A DNA stretch of 64,000 nucleotides from assembly GCA_000231825.2 (NCBI GenBank), contig JH720306.1, forward strand, positions 539,784-603,783, written 5' to 3'. Within the stretch, counting starts at the first letter, position 1. Every line of letters begins with the position of its first letter. Shown piece by piece: positions 37,320 through 50,697 of the stretch. A model generated the notes under the pieces. The model was not told where the DNA came from and searched no databases. It was given only the letters and a program-made list of their open reading frames with translations. The stretch is from Tetrahymena elliotti 4EA (Eukaryota > Ciliophora > Oligohymenophorea > Hymenostomatida > Tetrahymenidae). The position numbers and the translations under genes were made by a program.

Positions 37320-38402
37320 TAGTTAAAAAATGTGAATGCAATAACAAAATAATATGATTTGGTTTTGTTAAATAAAATCTATTTTAGGATTATTTTGTTC
37401 AGTGATTGAGTTTCAAATAAAAATGTGTATTTATTTTTTAATAATTTTTACTTAATTTTTTTTTATTAAATTCATTATAATTGATGATGATCAACTTTCT
37501 CGATTTTACTTTTTTATCTCAATCTAGTTCTAAATTTAGATCAAAATAGCTTTCCGTTTTAAACAGCCAGAGCTAATTTAAAAAGTAATTCAGTAATCCC
37601 TAATTAAATCTGCCAGCATATATTACTGAAAGAAATTGCAAATTATAAAATAGTTATCCTACTAATTTGTAAGATAATACAATTAAAACATATTCTAGAG
37701 TATAAGGCATATTATAAGATGAAAATAACACTAAAATCTTTCCATTTTTAATGAAAAATAAATTACAAAAGTGTGGGAGAATTCAAATTTTAGTTCATTA
37801 AGTGTATTTTAAACAATATTTTGATTAATAGAAGAATGGATATTATTACATGCAAAGAGATTAATTGGAAAATGCTCTCAAAAGTTTTAATCAAATATCT
37901 AAGTTAAAGAAAAAGATCAATCAATAGAAAGCATAAAGAAAAAAAGTAATAGATTATAAAATCCAATAATTTTACAAAAAATAAATAATTATTGTTTGAT
38001 GTAGTTTTTGAAAAACATCAAAAGAACAAAATTAAATAAAGAAAAAATTGTGTTAATGAAAATTCAATGGTATTGCTTGAAGAAGTAATCATTAAGAAAA
38101 ATATAAATTTAAGCTATGCTGTGTGTGAGTATACTGGACTACTATTAATTTTAATTGTGAAGAATATAATACTTTTTAGGAATAATAAAATATTTCTTAA
38201 CTGGATAGAAAGAAATACTAATTAACATAAAAAATGAATAAGTTTTACTTCTAATATTAAAGTGGTTATTGATTTAATTAGATTTTATTGTTTATTATAT
38301 ATTTTTTACAAAGTCAACAGAATTATTCATAAATTTATTCACTCTGTTTATTGACAATAATCTTTTATTAATGGATCAAAATAAATTAATGTTTAAAGTA
38401 GC
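37320..38402. other. intergenic AT-rich spacer
   Basis: Downstream of the fimbrin gene and upstream of the hypothetical 517-residue gene, both on the minus strand. No coding or structured feature was seen. Confidence 0.6.
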
Positions 38403-41066
38403 TCATTAGACCTTCTTTTCTGTGTATTCTTTAGCACAGTGGTAGAGAGAAGCAGTGAAAGTCATTAAGAATTTAGGGTTAACCTATGTAATCATAATTT
38501 TAAGAATTTTAATTAAAAATAAACAAAAATTCAAGAAATTTACATCTCTAATGTGTTCCCAAACAAGGAAAACTGCAGCACCTAGCTTACGAGCAACGGA
38601 AATGGCATATTTAGCATTGTTAGTAATTTCTTCTTCAGTCTCACCATGTGTAATCAAATCTTGGTTAATAGCTCTAGGTTCAATAGATTCCATAATCTTG
38701 AAGAAGAAGTGAGAATTTTTAAGAGATTTATCTTTGAATCCAGTAATATGTTTCTCTTGAGGAATTCTGCTGTTGGCCCATTCAACTAACTTTTATTCAT
38801 TCAATTCACCAATAACCTATAATTTAAAATTAATAACATTATAATTTGTTTTATTACATTCTAAGCTTGAATTATTTGATTCGTTTTTAGCCTGAATTTC
38901 AAAAAAAAATTAAATTATTTTTTACCTCTAAGGATTACTTTCTCATGAGTTACCAGACAATAGCAAGAATGAGTTTTTTGTTACCATCTACTATATCAGT
39001 ACCACCAATACCAACAATTTGTAAATGTAAATCCTTAGCTAATTGAACAGCATAATTAGCATTTTGGATTTTAGTGAATTTAGAGTTCTTTTTATAATGG
39101 AAAACAAATTAATTTATTAAATTCAATCTCAAACTTATTTTTATTTCATCAATAAAAATTGATGGTATTAAATTAATTTACTTTATTTGAAACCTTCTTC
39201 ATATCAACTTTTCCAGGGGCTAATTTGTCCATAATCTTACATAAAATAATACCGTCTCTTAAATCTTGAATCATATTGTTAAGATAGACATCTTCGATAT
39301 TCAAAGAGTTCATCCACATTCTGAAAACTATTATTTCATATTAATTTATTCAAAAACTCTTCAAATTAAATATTTTTTCTTTATTTTTTTAATCATCCAT
39401 TTTTTAAACTCTTTTTAAACCTATTAAAAAAATATTTTCTTTTTTAATTTTGAATGGATTTTGAGTCAATTATTTTAATGAGTGTTTTTGTCTTTTGATT
39501 AAATAATTAAAATAATCTTTATTGTTTTGCGTTTTTAAAAATTAATCTAATTTGCTATCTATTTGTGATAACTTTGAATTTTATGCTAATATTGCCATAA
39601 CGTTTTAAACTAATTATACTTTAATAATCATATCATATTTTTTATTTTATAACGTTTTAAACTAATTATACTATAATAATTATATCATATTTTTTATTTT
39701 AATTAATCTTTTTTTATTCCATTATTAAGTTTTTATTTAATAATTTTTAAAATTGAAATAAAATTCTATTTACCTCTTTCTTCACGAGAAGCTTCAGGAT
39801 CATTGTCATCATCAATCATGCCAGCAGCATCAATTTTTTCTTATTCAGTAGGAGTTAAACCAGGGCAGTTATTGAATAAATGGGCACAAAAGATTAAATT
39901 GAGCTTTTAGTTTCCATTGACAATATCAGAAGGCTTAATGCAAGGAGGAACTCCTAAAAGCTTGGAATCATGAATGATCTTCTTGCATCTTTCGTTATGA
40001 TCTAAATTTAATCCTTCTTTGTTGCACTTTTCAGGGGCGATTTAATTGAGTAAAACAGTGTATTCGTTACCTAATTAAAATATAATCAGTATTTAAAAAC
40101 GAATGAAATTGCAGTTAAATTATTCATTTAAAATGATATTATTCTACCTGAAGTAATATCTTTAGAAAAATTATTGATCTTAGTAGGGTGCTTAGCATTT
40201 TCCAAATGATAATTGAACCAACGAATTAAAAGTTCTTCTTTAGGAAGTTTAAGAAGATCGCTAATTTCTTCTTCTTCCTTTTTAAGTCTAATCAAGTAAG
40301 GATGATTTTTCAAATCAATCTTAAACAACATTTAAGCCTTTAAATATTTTAATAAAGATTCAAATACTTCGAAAAATACACTAATCTCATTCATAAAATA
40401 TTTAGTTTAATGAAAATACTTTGATGATCTACCAGACTAAACCCAAGATAATATGCTCTCTCTTATCAATAATGCTATTGTTAGTAATGTTAACACAAAC
40501 ACAACCAATAGCTCTAGCAGAAGCTATAGCTAATGTTAAGTTTTCCTATATTAAGATAAAATTTGAGTTTAAAGTCTCGTTTTATTAAATAAAATCATAT
40601 CTTTTTAAAATTATTTTTGTTAAATTAAAATATTTAAAAGCACTACATTTTTCTTAAAGATGTTAAGATTCTTAGTGTTGATAGCTCTAGGGTCAATAGT
40701 ACCAGGAGTAGCTTTGTTAATCAATTTGCTTTATATAAATTAGAAAATATTATTCTTTAGCAAGCTAAATAAAAATATAAAAATATAATACCAGAGTAAA
40801 ACACCATCTCCAACTGCTTCAAAAATCTTATTACTTTAAGGGTCAATAGGCAATAATTCCTTGAGGTCAGCATCATCCTAATTTATTGTTTGAAAAAACT
40901 AAATAAACAACAAACGTATATAATGAATATATTATATTACAGAAAGATAATAGTTAATATGTTCGCAATAAGCATTAACTTCATCTTAAGTAAATGAGTG
41001 AATAGCATTAGTATCACTGACTTTAGCTTCAACATTGGTCTTTACAGCGGTCTTTAAAGTATCCAT
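38403..41066 (-). CDS. fimbrin/plastin, four CH domains, no EF-hands
   Basis: Ten exons (41066-40941, 40877-40792, 40728-40647, 40545-40420, 40337-40148, 40070-39774, 39327-39182, 39087-38926, 38816-38544, 38483-38403) give 522 residues with all phases closing. Fimbrins cross-link actin filaments through two actin-binding modules, each of two calponin-homology domains. All four CH domains are visible: DGVLLCKLINKATPGTIDPR with LGLVWQIIK; ELLIRWFNYHL with NLIFCAHLFNNCPGL; FRMWMNSLN, LRDGIILCKIMDKLAPGKVD, LAIVWQLMRKQSLE; and LVEWANSRIP, IEPRAINQDLI, NAKYAISVARKLGAAVF. The N-terminal calmodulin-like EF-hands of animal plastins are missing, as in the fimbrin described from Tetrahymena, so bundling should not be calcium-regulated. 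The protein probably acts in the cleavage furrow and other actin structures. Confidence 0.95.
39597..39700. repeat. 52-base tandem duplication in a fimbrin intron
   Basis: Two head-to-tail copies (39597-39648 and 39649-39700) of a unit starting ataacgttttaaactaatta. They differ at two positions. They lie in the intron between the exons ending at 39774 and starting at 39327, so the intron is lengthened without touching the coding sequence. Confidence 0.93.
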
Positions 41067-43227
41067 TTAAAATAAGGCTTAAATCTAATTTTTTAATTGC
41101 TTTTAAAATGTGGTAATTGTTTTTATGTATTTAGTGAATCTAATTTATTTTTATTTTATATGACTTTTTATATAATTGCGCTATATTTTTAAAGATATTG
41201 TAATCAGAAAAGATATTCACTAAATAAGCTCATCAAAAGCATCCTTATCTAATTATTCATAACAAAAATTTCTATTCTTTTCCACCCAACCTAAATAGAC
41301 TATGCTTGGTTAATTTATAAATACTTTCCTTATTCTTTTTAAAATTCTAACCTTAAAATAAAATTTCTATTTATTTTTTTGCAAGTAAGCATTTTTTTAT
41401 TTTTAGGTAAGAAAAGGAAATCTATCAATCAATCAACCAATCTTCTTTTTTCTTTTTCACATTACTAATCACTTAGTTGTTGAATATCACCATTATTTTT
41501 ATCCTACGTAAATAAATTTAACTAAAATTTAATCCACTAAATTTAACTCCAAAATTAAAATAATCATAAATATTTTTTTCCATTATTTTATTTCTTATTA
41601 AAAAAAAAATAAATAAATTACTCGATTATTTTTGATTAAAAAAATCAAAAAATTTTCATGAATTTTCTTTTATTTTTTGGTATCATTATGCATAGATAGA
41701 TCCTCTTTATTTATTACCTATTATTTCATTATTTTTACAAATATTCCTTATTAATTTTAAAATTGAAATAACATAAAATTTCACAAATATTAAGTGTATT
41801 ATTTAATTCAAAATCCAACTTTTTAGCTTTAATTTTTTTCAAAATTATTATTGTAGATCCTTAAAAATTGTGGCAGAGACTTTTTTATCAATTAAACAAA
41901 GAGTATTTTCTAATTTAATATCCATTTCATATGTGAATCATACATTTTTATTATTTGTAATGTTTGTTTTTAAAATGAAAAAATAAAACATTTTGAAATT
42001 TCTAATTTAAATAAATCATTTATTATCAATTTAAAACGGATTTTATACTCTATTTTGAAGATCAAAATTTAAAAAAAAAAATTGTATTGAGATCTTCTAA
42101 GATAATTTCTCTAGAATTTATTTACAAAATGAAATAAAAATAATAAATTTATAATCTGTAAAAGGTAAAGTTATTAATTATATCAAATATTTTTTATTTG
42201 TTATTATTCAGATTTATTTTTGTGGGATTGTTATTATGACTAATTAATACTTAGCTACCATTCAATAATTTATTAAATGTTATACTGAAAATTTATACTT
42301 AATATATTTAACTTTTTATGATATTTGAAATGAGCTTTATATGGAGATTGATAGATATCTCTCAAACAAATCCTTCAAGAAATTAGATTAAATAAAATTT
42401 AAAAGCTCCAAATAATTGTTTAGAAAATCTAATCTTATTAATCTAAAAAAATTAAAATTTGAATAAAATTTCTATCAAAAATCTTAAATTTCAATTTTGA
42501 TCTTTAATAGAATTTTCTTTTGTAGCTTCCATATTTATTTATGGTAAAAGAAATTGAGTACTTAAAATACTATTTATTTTTATCCAGATTATTTATAAAA
42601 AGTTTTGAAAGAAGAATGCATTTGATTGATTAAAATTTTGTATCTTCTTATTTGATTTCAATTTAATGGTTGTGCTTAATTTTGTTTTTAAAAAGTAAAT
42701 ACTAAAACCAGCCACAATAATTAAGAGATTAACAAAATAAATAATGTATGTTTTCTCAGTGTTAAAGTCACAGTTTTTAAAGTGAAGCTTAAAATTTTAT
42801 TACATCGTTAGGCCTTCATTCATTTCTGATACTTTAGAGATGATGTTTAAAAAAATTTTTAACAGAAATAGCATAGAGAAAGTAAAAAATATTAATTAGA
42901 ACTAAAAGAGAATTGAGGAATAAAAATTAAAGATTTTTGTAAAATAATCAAATCAAAGATATTATAATCATTCAAAATGATATTTATTGGGAATCATCCA
43001 AATTTTCATGTGTTATTAATAAATATTTAATGTGAAATGAAAGTAAAGAAATGAAGGTTAAAAAGGGATTTAAAAAGAAAATAATAGTAAGAAAAGTAAA
43101 TAAATATAATTTATTATCAAAAATAAAAGTAAAAAATTAAAAAAAGTTAGTTAAACATATACCAATTAATTTCCTTTTTGTTGAAATAAACATATCTGAT
43201 TTTAAAACAACTAAATAAGCAATAAAC
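41067..43227. other. intergenic AT-rich spacer
   Basis: Divergent 5' region of the fimbrin gene and the coiled-coil gene at 43228. About 2.2 kb with no coding signal above background. Confidence 0.6.
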
Positions 43228-44418
43228 ATGAACGGAGAATGTAAATTTATTATTTTATTCATTCTAACTCTTAATGCTGAGCTGTCCTGATACAGACAGA
43301 CACTTGGCATCAAATTTACTATTTAACTCACCCATTTTTGCTTGTAAAACAGAAGAGTACGCTGAATAATAAAAGGAATATGATTAAAATATTCAATAAG
43401 AATAAGAATTGAGAAATTAAGTTGAGAATTTAGAAGAATAAATTGATGTTTTAAGCGAACACCAATAAAATTGCATGAAGCAAGGCAAGTATATTGAAGC
43501 AGAAATGGCTTAAAAAAAGATTAAAGAATTGAAGGAGAAGTTATTGAAGAAGAGAAAGGAGGAACTCAAGCAAAGACATTTAAATGAAAAATTGGGAGTA
43601 GAAAAAGCCCATCTTGAAGAGTTCAACTAATTCAATGAATTTTGGGATAAGAAGATGGCTGAATTCAATGAAGAAGCCAAAAACATTGAAACTGAATTAA
43701 TATAAAGATAGGATGACGAATATCAACGTGTTTCTGAAGAATTAGAAAAAGCTGTTCCTTTTGTTCCTAAAGATTCTTCTGAAGTACTTAATTTAATGAA
43801 AATGGAAGAGCATTTAGCTAAGCAAAACAGGTATATTTCTGTTCTTTCTTTCATTAATTGCTTAATAATATACACACATAAATTCATAATCTATTTTAAA
43901 TATTTTAGATATTTGGAGGCCCATCAAATTCAATAAAAGAGAATACAACTTCAAAAGGAAGAAAGCAATGGATGGAACCAACAAAGAATAGCAAAAATAA
44001 AGAATTAGCTAAACTAGCTAAGATAAAGACAAAATAATGAACTTAATGCCCTTCGTTAAAGAATATATTCAGGTTAAGAAGAATAAAGAAAGAATAGATC
44101 TATTGAATTAGAAAGGTAATTTGATCATTTGAATATTTAAAATGATTGTTTTGATGAATAAATAACAAATAACTTAACATTTTTTATATAATTTATTACA
44201 GATTACTTTAGAAATATTAAAATGTCAAGAAAGAGTTAGAAGACTAACAACAAAAAGAATCATTAGCATTCTAGAGATCCTTTACATCTAAAGGTAAATA
44301 ATATTTAAAACCTTATCGTATTTATTAATATCTGTTTGTTATTTATATAGCACCAACTAGTTTAACCATCTCTAGATACTAGCAAGGATCAAGATTTAAT
44401 AGCACTCTTAAAGTTTGA
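43228..44418 (+). CDS. conserved-looking coiled-coil protein
   Basis: Five exons (43228-43240, 43353-43830, 43909-44115, 44202-44293, 44351-44418) give 285 residues. The first exon is only 13 bases (MNGE plus one base). Most of the protein is charged helix: LEEQIDVLSEHQQNCMKQGK, YIEAEMAQKKIKELKEKLLK, HLEEFNQFNEFWDKKMAEFN, KMEEHLAKQNRYLEAHQIQQ. The segment with YIEAEMAQ..IKELK and FWDKKM is not low-complexity and looks like a family conserved in ciliated protists, but I cannot name it. The tail TSLTISRYQQGSRFNSTLKV is Ser/Arg-rich. No membrane span. I infer a cytoskeletal or ciliary component from composition only. Confidence 0.85.
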
Positions 44419-45396
44419 ATTTGATTGATAGGATCAATTAGTTATTAATCATAATTTGCCTTAATCTTTTATATAATAAATACCAAAATGTTTTAATAGA
44501 CTACCCAACCAAATGACTTAAAAATAATAATTTAAACTTACATATATTAATTCGCAATTTAATATTATCTTCACAACCTAATTGTTACCTTACCAACCAA
44601 AAAACCAATAAATAAATAAATAAATAAATCAACCAATCAACCAATCTACAAAGTTGAATAAACTTCTAGTTATTTTTAAATCTTTGTAATCTATTTACTA
44701 TTATTTATATATTTGCAAATAAAATCCAATCAAATTTTAATTACTTCAAAATCAATAGTTCACCTTGTTCTAAATTTATTTTATTATCTAGTTTCTCACA
44801 CAATTTTTATTTATGACTAACACTCTTATTTTATTTATTAAATTTATTTGTGAAACTAAATAATTCAGTTGTGTTTAATTTCTCGAATAAACTACTTTAG
44901 AAAATTTATCTATTTTTAATTACTCTGAACAATCATAAAAGTTATCTATTCTTTATCAAAAAATTAGTGAATACATTTCACATTTTATTTCCCATAAATT
45001 CTTGAAAAATAATAAATTAATTAATCTCAAAATATTGCAATTTTTTAATGAAAAATAAAGGAAATTAAAATATAATTAAATCTTCTTAATCTTTTATTGC
45101 GAATTTAGTTTTTTTAGAGATAGAATTAGTTTTTTGTTTGATTATCTTGAAAGTATTATTTTTTAGAGATAAAATTATTACAACTACTTTAACAATTAAT
45201 AAGAATTTGAATACTTATTTGTCAGTAAGCTTACTCAAAATTATATATTGGAGGTTTAAAACTTGTAGTGATCTGAATATAAAATATAAAAGATAATTAA
45301 AGAACAAATAATATAAAGCCAACAATAATTTTGATGCAAATTTTATACAAATTTATTACATTTTTTAAGAATGATTAATACAATTTCCAATTAAAA
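44419..45396. other. intergenic AT-rich spacer with AAAT/CAAC short repeats
   Basis: Holds a short microsatellite-like run near 44606-44642 (AATA units followed by CAATCAAC units). Otherwise featureless. Confidence 0.6.
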
Positions 45397-46071
45397 TCAA
45401 TTAGAATTTAAAATATTTTGTGATTATTTTTCAAAAAGACTTTATAACTATTATTGGATTTCTTGTTAGCTTGTAAGCTTTTGCTTGACTTGTTTAATTA
45501 AAGGTATTTATATCTACAAATTAATAAAATCCAAGTAAGTGACAACCATTAAAATAGCTTATATATTTTAGATCTTGTTTTAATAATCTTATAGTTTTTT
45601 AAGTTGCTCTTATGAAAAATTACAAATAGGATCTATTTCCAAATCTTCTTCGGAAACATTTAAATATTAAATTTATACAGCTTCTTCGCTTTCTTAGTTT
45701 TTTTAATCTAAAATAAAGTTTATATCCTCAATATCATCAATTGCGTTATATCTCATACTTCCTAATTATATAAGCATTTTCACCCATAGCAAGTTAAATT
45801 TAAAAGGCAAGATATCTTGTTAATATTATTCGCTATCAAAACTTTAGGGCTACTTAGCCTTTTGCTCTTAATTTTCTTTATTTACTTTAGAAATATTGTA
45901 AATATGCTCATCCCTAATTTCAATTTAAAATCTACTATTTTGTTAATTGATCAAGCATATTCTCAACTGACTTTAACAATCTTATTACTAAGGGGTGTAT
46001 TTAATTCTCAATAGTAACTTATACTTCTCAATATATGTTTCTGTTTCTTATAATATCTCGTCTATGTCCAT
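45397..46071 (-). CDS. possible small gene or gene relic, 224 codons
   Basis: A frame from the ATG at 46071 to TGA at 45397-45399 is open in the ciliate code. Parts read like protein (FQIEIRDEHIYNISKVNKE, MRYNAIDDIEDINFILDQ, LNVSEEDLEIDPICNFSQ). Other parts resemble translated spacer, so unseen introns or decay are likely. Its first 40 bases lie in the duplication described at 46032-46440. The frame also continues upstream of the ATG into a stretch related to one downstream of the kinesin gene (KQYLEI...DEILQETE versus KQYFEI...EQIFQETE). No family is recognised. It could be a duplicated, degenerating gene 3' of the kinesin. Confidence 0.35.
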
Positions 46072-46440
46072 TAAAAGAAGATATTTATTTAATAATATAA
46101 TTTCTAAATATTATTTTTGTTGATCAAAAAATACACAAAATGATATTTATATTTTACTAATTGAGAAATTCTAAGTAAGTAAGTAAATTTTTTATTATTA
46201 TAGTGAATTCAATAATTAATAAATGTAAATTGATAAAAGATAGATATGATTTGTTTTTAGTTACTACTAGTGACAAACTTAAAATACTTCTATATTAACT
46301 AAATTTAGATTTTTTTACCATATTTAGAAAGGAATAAAAATTTCTTATCTAATTAGTAAAATTATGAATATTGCCTTTGAATTTATTAATTATGATAGCT
46401 ATAAATTTTGTTAATATGGACTATTTATTCTCAACTTTTA
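46032..46440. repeat. diverged tandem duplication, left copy
   Basis: Related to 46578-47020 in the same orientation and order. Shared anchors include gtttctta...atattta, agatagatatgatttttt-like tagatatgat, ctaaatttagattt and aaattatgaa. The offset between the copies is about 545-580 bases, growing through small insertions and deletions. This copy holds the relic of the kinesin 3' end without an open frame. Confidence 0.7.
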
Positions 46441-46577
46441 CTAATATTTTTGTATGTTCTTTTCTCAATAATATCTAATGGATAATCATCAAATGAAGAT
46501 TTGTTTACAAATTTAATAAGATAGTAATTTTATTATTATGAAATCTATTTAATTTTCAACTATGTATGATTTGTATT

Positions 46578-47020
46578 TTTACAATTCAGTTTCTTAGAAT
46601 ATTTATTCTATCTTTATCTAATGAACATGTTTCTTTAAAGACATAATTTCAAAATATTATTTTTTATCAATAAGAATATATCCATAAACATCTTTGTATT
46701 TTTAAAAAAGACAAACAAAATAGAAATTCTTAGAAACTAATAGGAGTGAGTTAATTTTGATGCGAACTTAATATAAATAATAAATATAAATAGAGAAAAG
46801 AAAGATAGATATGATTTATTTCTATTTAGTTACAATTGGTAATAACAATAATAATGATAATACTTATTTATTTGCTAAATTTAGATTTTCTAAATGGTAA
46901 TGAAGAAAGAATTCAAACTTTTCTAGTTATTTAGTTCTAAAATTATGAAAAATGCTATTGAATTTATTAGTATGATGGTGATGGACTTTGCATTGAATAT
47001 ATTGATTGATTATTAAAACT
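46578..47020. repeat. diverged tandem duplication, right copy (holds kinesin 3' end)
   Basis: Right-hand member of the pair with 46032-46440. From 46913 upward it overlaps the last codons of the kinesin gene on the minus strand. Below 46913 it holds the downstream DNA, including a coding-like minus-strand stretch (YGYILIDKKQYFEI, QIFQETELQKYKSYI) at about 46560-46690. Confidence 0.7.
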
Positions 47021-50000
47021 ATTTTGGTTACTATTCAAACTATGTGATTAGCTTTATTAGGGATTGTTTTACTGATTTCTATTTACATTATTTTAATTAT
47101 TACTATTATTACTTATTTATCTGTTTTTTATCATTTCTTCGATTTGCTATTGAGACAGTTTTTGATAAAACATAGGTCTATGCTAAACTTACTGTGCATT
47201 TTAATTATTATGCTATCTAAATTAATCAGTTGATTAACTTTCTCGAATGTCTCCTTCATCCAAATGTTAAAAATTCACCTTTTTGCCATTCCTATTTATT
47301 TAATTAAATTAATATTTAGTATTTGTTTTTGAATTTGAATTTGCTCTTACACTCTTTCGTTTGGCTATCTCATAACTTATGTGCTCTGAGAATGTTATAA
47401 GTTCCCTGAATTTGGTTTTAAGATGCTACCTGTTGCTTTTTTTCTAAAAATAATTTCATTAAAATTTAATTTATATTGAATTTAAAAATTTACAAGAGTT
47501 AGTGATTTCCATTTATTTTTTATTACAACATCAGCAATTATTATCCAACTTCAGCAAACGAATTTGGATTGTTAGGCGAAGCTAAGGCCTAAATGATTTG
47601 ATCAACAGAGTCTAAGTTGAATATATTTAAATATATTTATATTTTTTTTATCTATCTAATTTAAATTTACTTTTCATATCTGAAGTTTGATTAAATAACT
47701 GATGGATGTTCATGTTATTTTATTCTTGCTATTGAGAGTAAAATGAGCTTTGAGATTAAGAAAGAGTAGAGCCTGAATTAATTTGCATTTCATTCTTCAT
47801 TTTCTGAATTAGTTAATCTTTAACAATAATTTAAAATAATTTATTTTAAGATAATCAATTTTAAGTTTGTTGGTTACCTTTTTCAAATAGTGCCTTTTAT
47901 AATTAAGAAATATTATCATTTTAATAATAGTTTGATCTGCTTGGGTTAGGAGAATTTTCATTTTGATGTTAATTTTTCTTTAATTATTCTATTTCGTACT
48001 TTTAACTTTCAATTATCTAAGACATTTCGATTAGCTTTTCATCTTATTTATTAAGTTTGTCATTAACTACATTGTAAGCTACCTGATCGCCTTTATTAAA
48101 TATTTAATTTCATGATTAATCTCTTTATGATTTATCAAAATTAAAAGAAAAGCTTACCATATGTAACTTAAGAATAATTTGCATAATTATCAGTTTCCTC
48201 AGGACAATTAAGGTTATTCTGTCTTAAAATATTTTGTAATTATTTGACTCTTTATAGGTATTTTTGGATGCTTTAATCTAAATCCTTAATTTAAAATAAA
48301 TAATTAAAATGATAAATTTTAGAAGAAAGAATAATTAAATACCTTATTAATCTTTTCATATGCTTCCAATTCTTCTTAAAGTTATACAATCGTTTCATCT
48401 CTTTCATTCAACCTAGAGGTTAAAGCTATCATAATATCTCTTTACTTTAGTAGAAGTTATTTATATTTATCACTTTCTTCTTTATCTTAAACAATTTGCT
48501 ATCTTTCTCTCTCTAAATCTTATACTTTCTATTCATATTCTTATCTAATTTTCCTTTATTATTCCTCAAGCATACTCTTAATTCTTTCATTTTCTTCCAA
48601 CTTCTGTCCTCCCATCAAGACCTAACTCTACAATGCTTTTATTTGCTCCTATTATATTCATTTATTTACTTTAATAATTGAATGCTCTTTAATTATGTAT
48701 GATCTATTACTTCTAATATCTTTTTAGCCTCTATTTCTTCATAGTATTCTTTCGAACGCTATTGATAAGCTTAAAGAACTCTTTATTTATCTTCTTCAAG
48801 CTACTAAATTTTTTATTAATCAACAATATTTTAAGATTTCTTTTAGAGCTCTCCTCTCAATTTCAATAATTCATCTTCATATCTTCTTAACAAAGCTCTT
48901 TAATCAAGATCTTCGTTAACTATTGGATTATTCTTGATATTCTTTGCTCTGTTTGCAAATTTTAATGTTGATAACTAATTTATTCATTTTAAAATTTATA
49001 AATTTTCAAATATTTTTTATCATTTCATTTACTGATTCTCCAAATGCCTCATTTGCTGGAGATATTGTTGCAATCATTGTAGTCTTACAGTTGCCACCTA
49101 AACTATCTTCTAATAAACGAGTTATCTTTTATTAAAATAATAAATTCTCTAAAAGTATAAAAAGGATTTATTTACTTTTGAATCTCTGTAAGGAATGTGT
49201 CCTCTAGTTCCTTTAGGATCAGTTAAAGCTGATATTACATTACCTAAAGCAGAAAGACTCTAGTTAATTTTTTTACACTCTTCTAATCTTTATCCAGTTG
49301 CACCAGAAACTCTAACTCTTTCAGAACCAGCCAAATCTACCAAATTAAGTTTACCAACCTTAATTTTTTTAGGCTTGTTTTCATCATCAGTATACATTTA
49401 TTCAACAGTAATAATAAAAACTGCATGAGATCTACTTGAAACATCATTTAATTTAGTGCTTGCAGTTGCTCTAGCAACAGCACCTAGATTTAAAAAATAA
49501 TATTTTATTTAATCAAAATATATCAAATCAAATAATGCAAAACCTCTTTTAATTAATGCATAAATATCTCTAGGAGATCTTACAGCCCACTCACTAAGAC
49601 CTTCTACATAGACACCTTTTTTTCTATCTTCGCGAATACTCAAGTTTTATCTATCAACCTTCAATAAATCTGAAATAATTTCATTGTATATTTGCAAATA
49701 GCTTGCTCTAACCATGAAAGTTGACTTTTTTAAATTATAAACAAGTTTTTTAAATAATTGCACTGGTTGAATTGATATTAAGAATTAGAACATTTGGCGC
49801 AAATAAAAAAGCATACCTATTTCCCTTAGCAATTTTGGATATAGTTAAAAATCTCATCAACTGATCTAGGAATAATACCAATATTAGGATGATGATATTT
49901 ATAAGAAAATCCTTCCATAGTGTAAGTTTTACCAGTACCTGTTTATCCATATGCTATAATAGATGCATTAAAACCCTGTTTATAATTAAAAAACTATTAA

Positions 50001-50697
50001 TACTCTATTTAATATGTTTTTGATATAATCTAAAGCTATGATTCATGTTATTTCTTTACTAGATAAATCTTTCACTGAAATTTTATTTTCCAATAAATTG
50101 ATCAAAATATCATTTCATCATACTTTGGCTGATTTTTTTTTGTTTTTTTAGCTTTTAAAAAACTGTTGAAATAAGATTTTGTAATAATTACATCTAATGC
50201 TGAGAGAACAGAATTTCTAGCTGTGTTATTATAAACATCTTCTTATGAACTATTTTAATCATAGACAAAATCGAATGTAAACTAATGCACTGAATAATTA
50301 TTTTAATTGTCTAAATATTGAGGAACTTATTCAGGAGGAACTAAATCAATGTTTCTATATTCATAAAGAGATATTTTTCTAAAGTCAGGAGATACTTCAA
50401 TCTAAAATTATTTTTTTTATTTAATGCTAAAATATTAACAATTATTAGTGGGTCAATTATTTATTACTGTTGAAATAAAATGCTAATCATATATTTCTCT
50501 TGGTAAGGGTGGTCTACATCTTACAACAACTTTTAGGTTTTCATTTGTTCCAGTAGCATTTTATCCATTTTATTAATCTTTAAGTTGCGACAATGAAAAT
50601 GCCTAGAAGAGTATTTAAAAATAAAAATTTATCACAAATTCCATTTATTATGGCTTAAATTTACTTATGGCAAAGAAGCTGATTTAACTGGTTTCAT
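46913..50697 (-). CDS. kinesin, N-terminal motor
   Basis: Fifteen exons (50697-50665, 50602-50468, 50401-50192, 49975-49817, 49724-49544, 49483-49176, 49125-49033, 48974-48711, 48648-48343, 48284-48158, 48090-47878, 47817-47671, 47611-47494, 47443-47351, 47291-46913) give 921 residues with every phase closing. The motor is at about residues 26-400: VVVRCRPP, P-loop GQTGTGKT (136-143), switch I NDVSSRSH (252-259), switch II DLAGSE (289-294), [19 protein letters not shown] and [14 protein letters not shown]. The neck reads [20 protein letters not shown] and leads into coiled coil to about residue 700. The last 220 residues are Gln/Asn/Ser-rich with a basic end. The motor hydrolyses ATP to walk on microtubules, and an N-terminal motor implies plus-end movement. 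The subfamily is not assigned. One donor (49543) is GTTTTG rather than the usual GTA. Confidence 0.95.
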
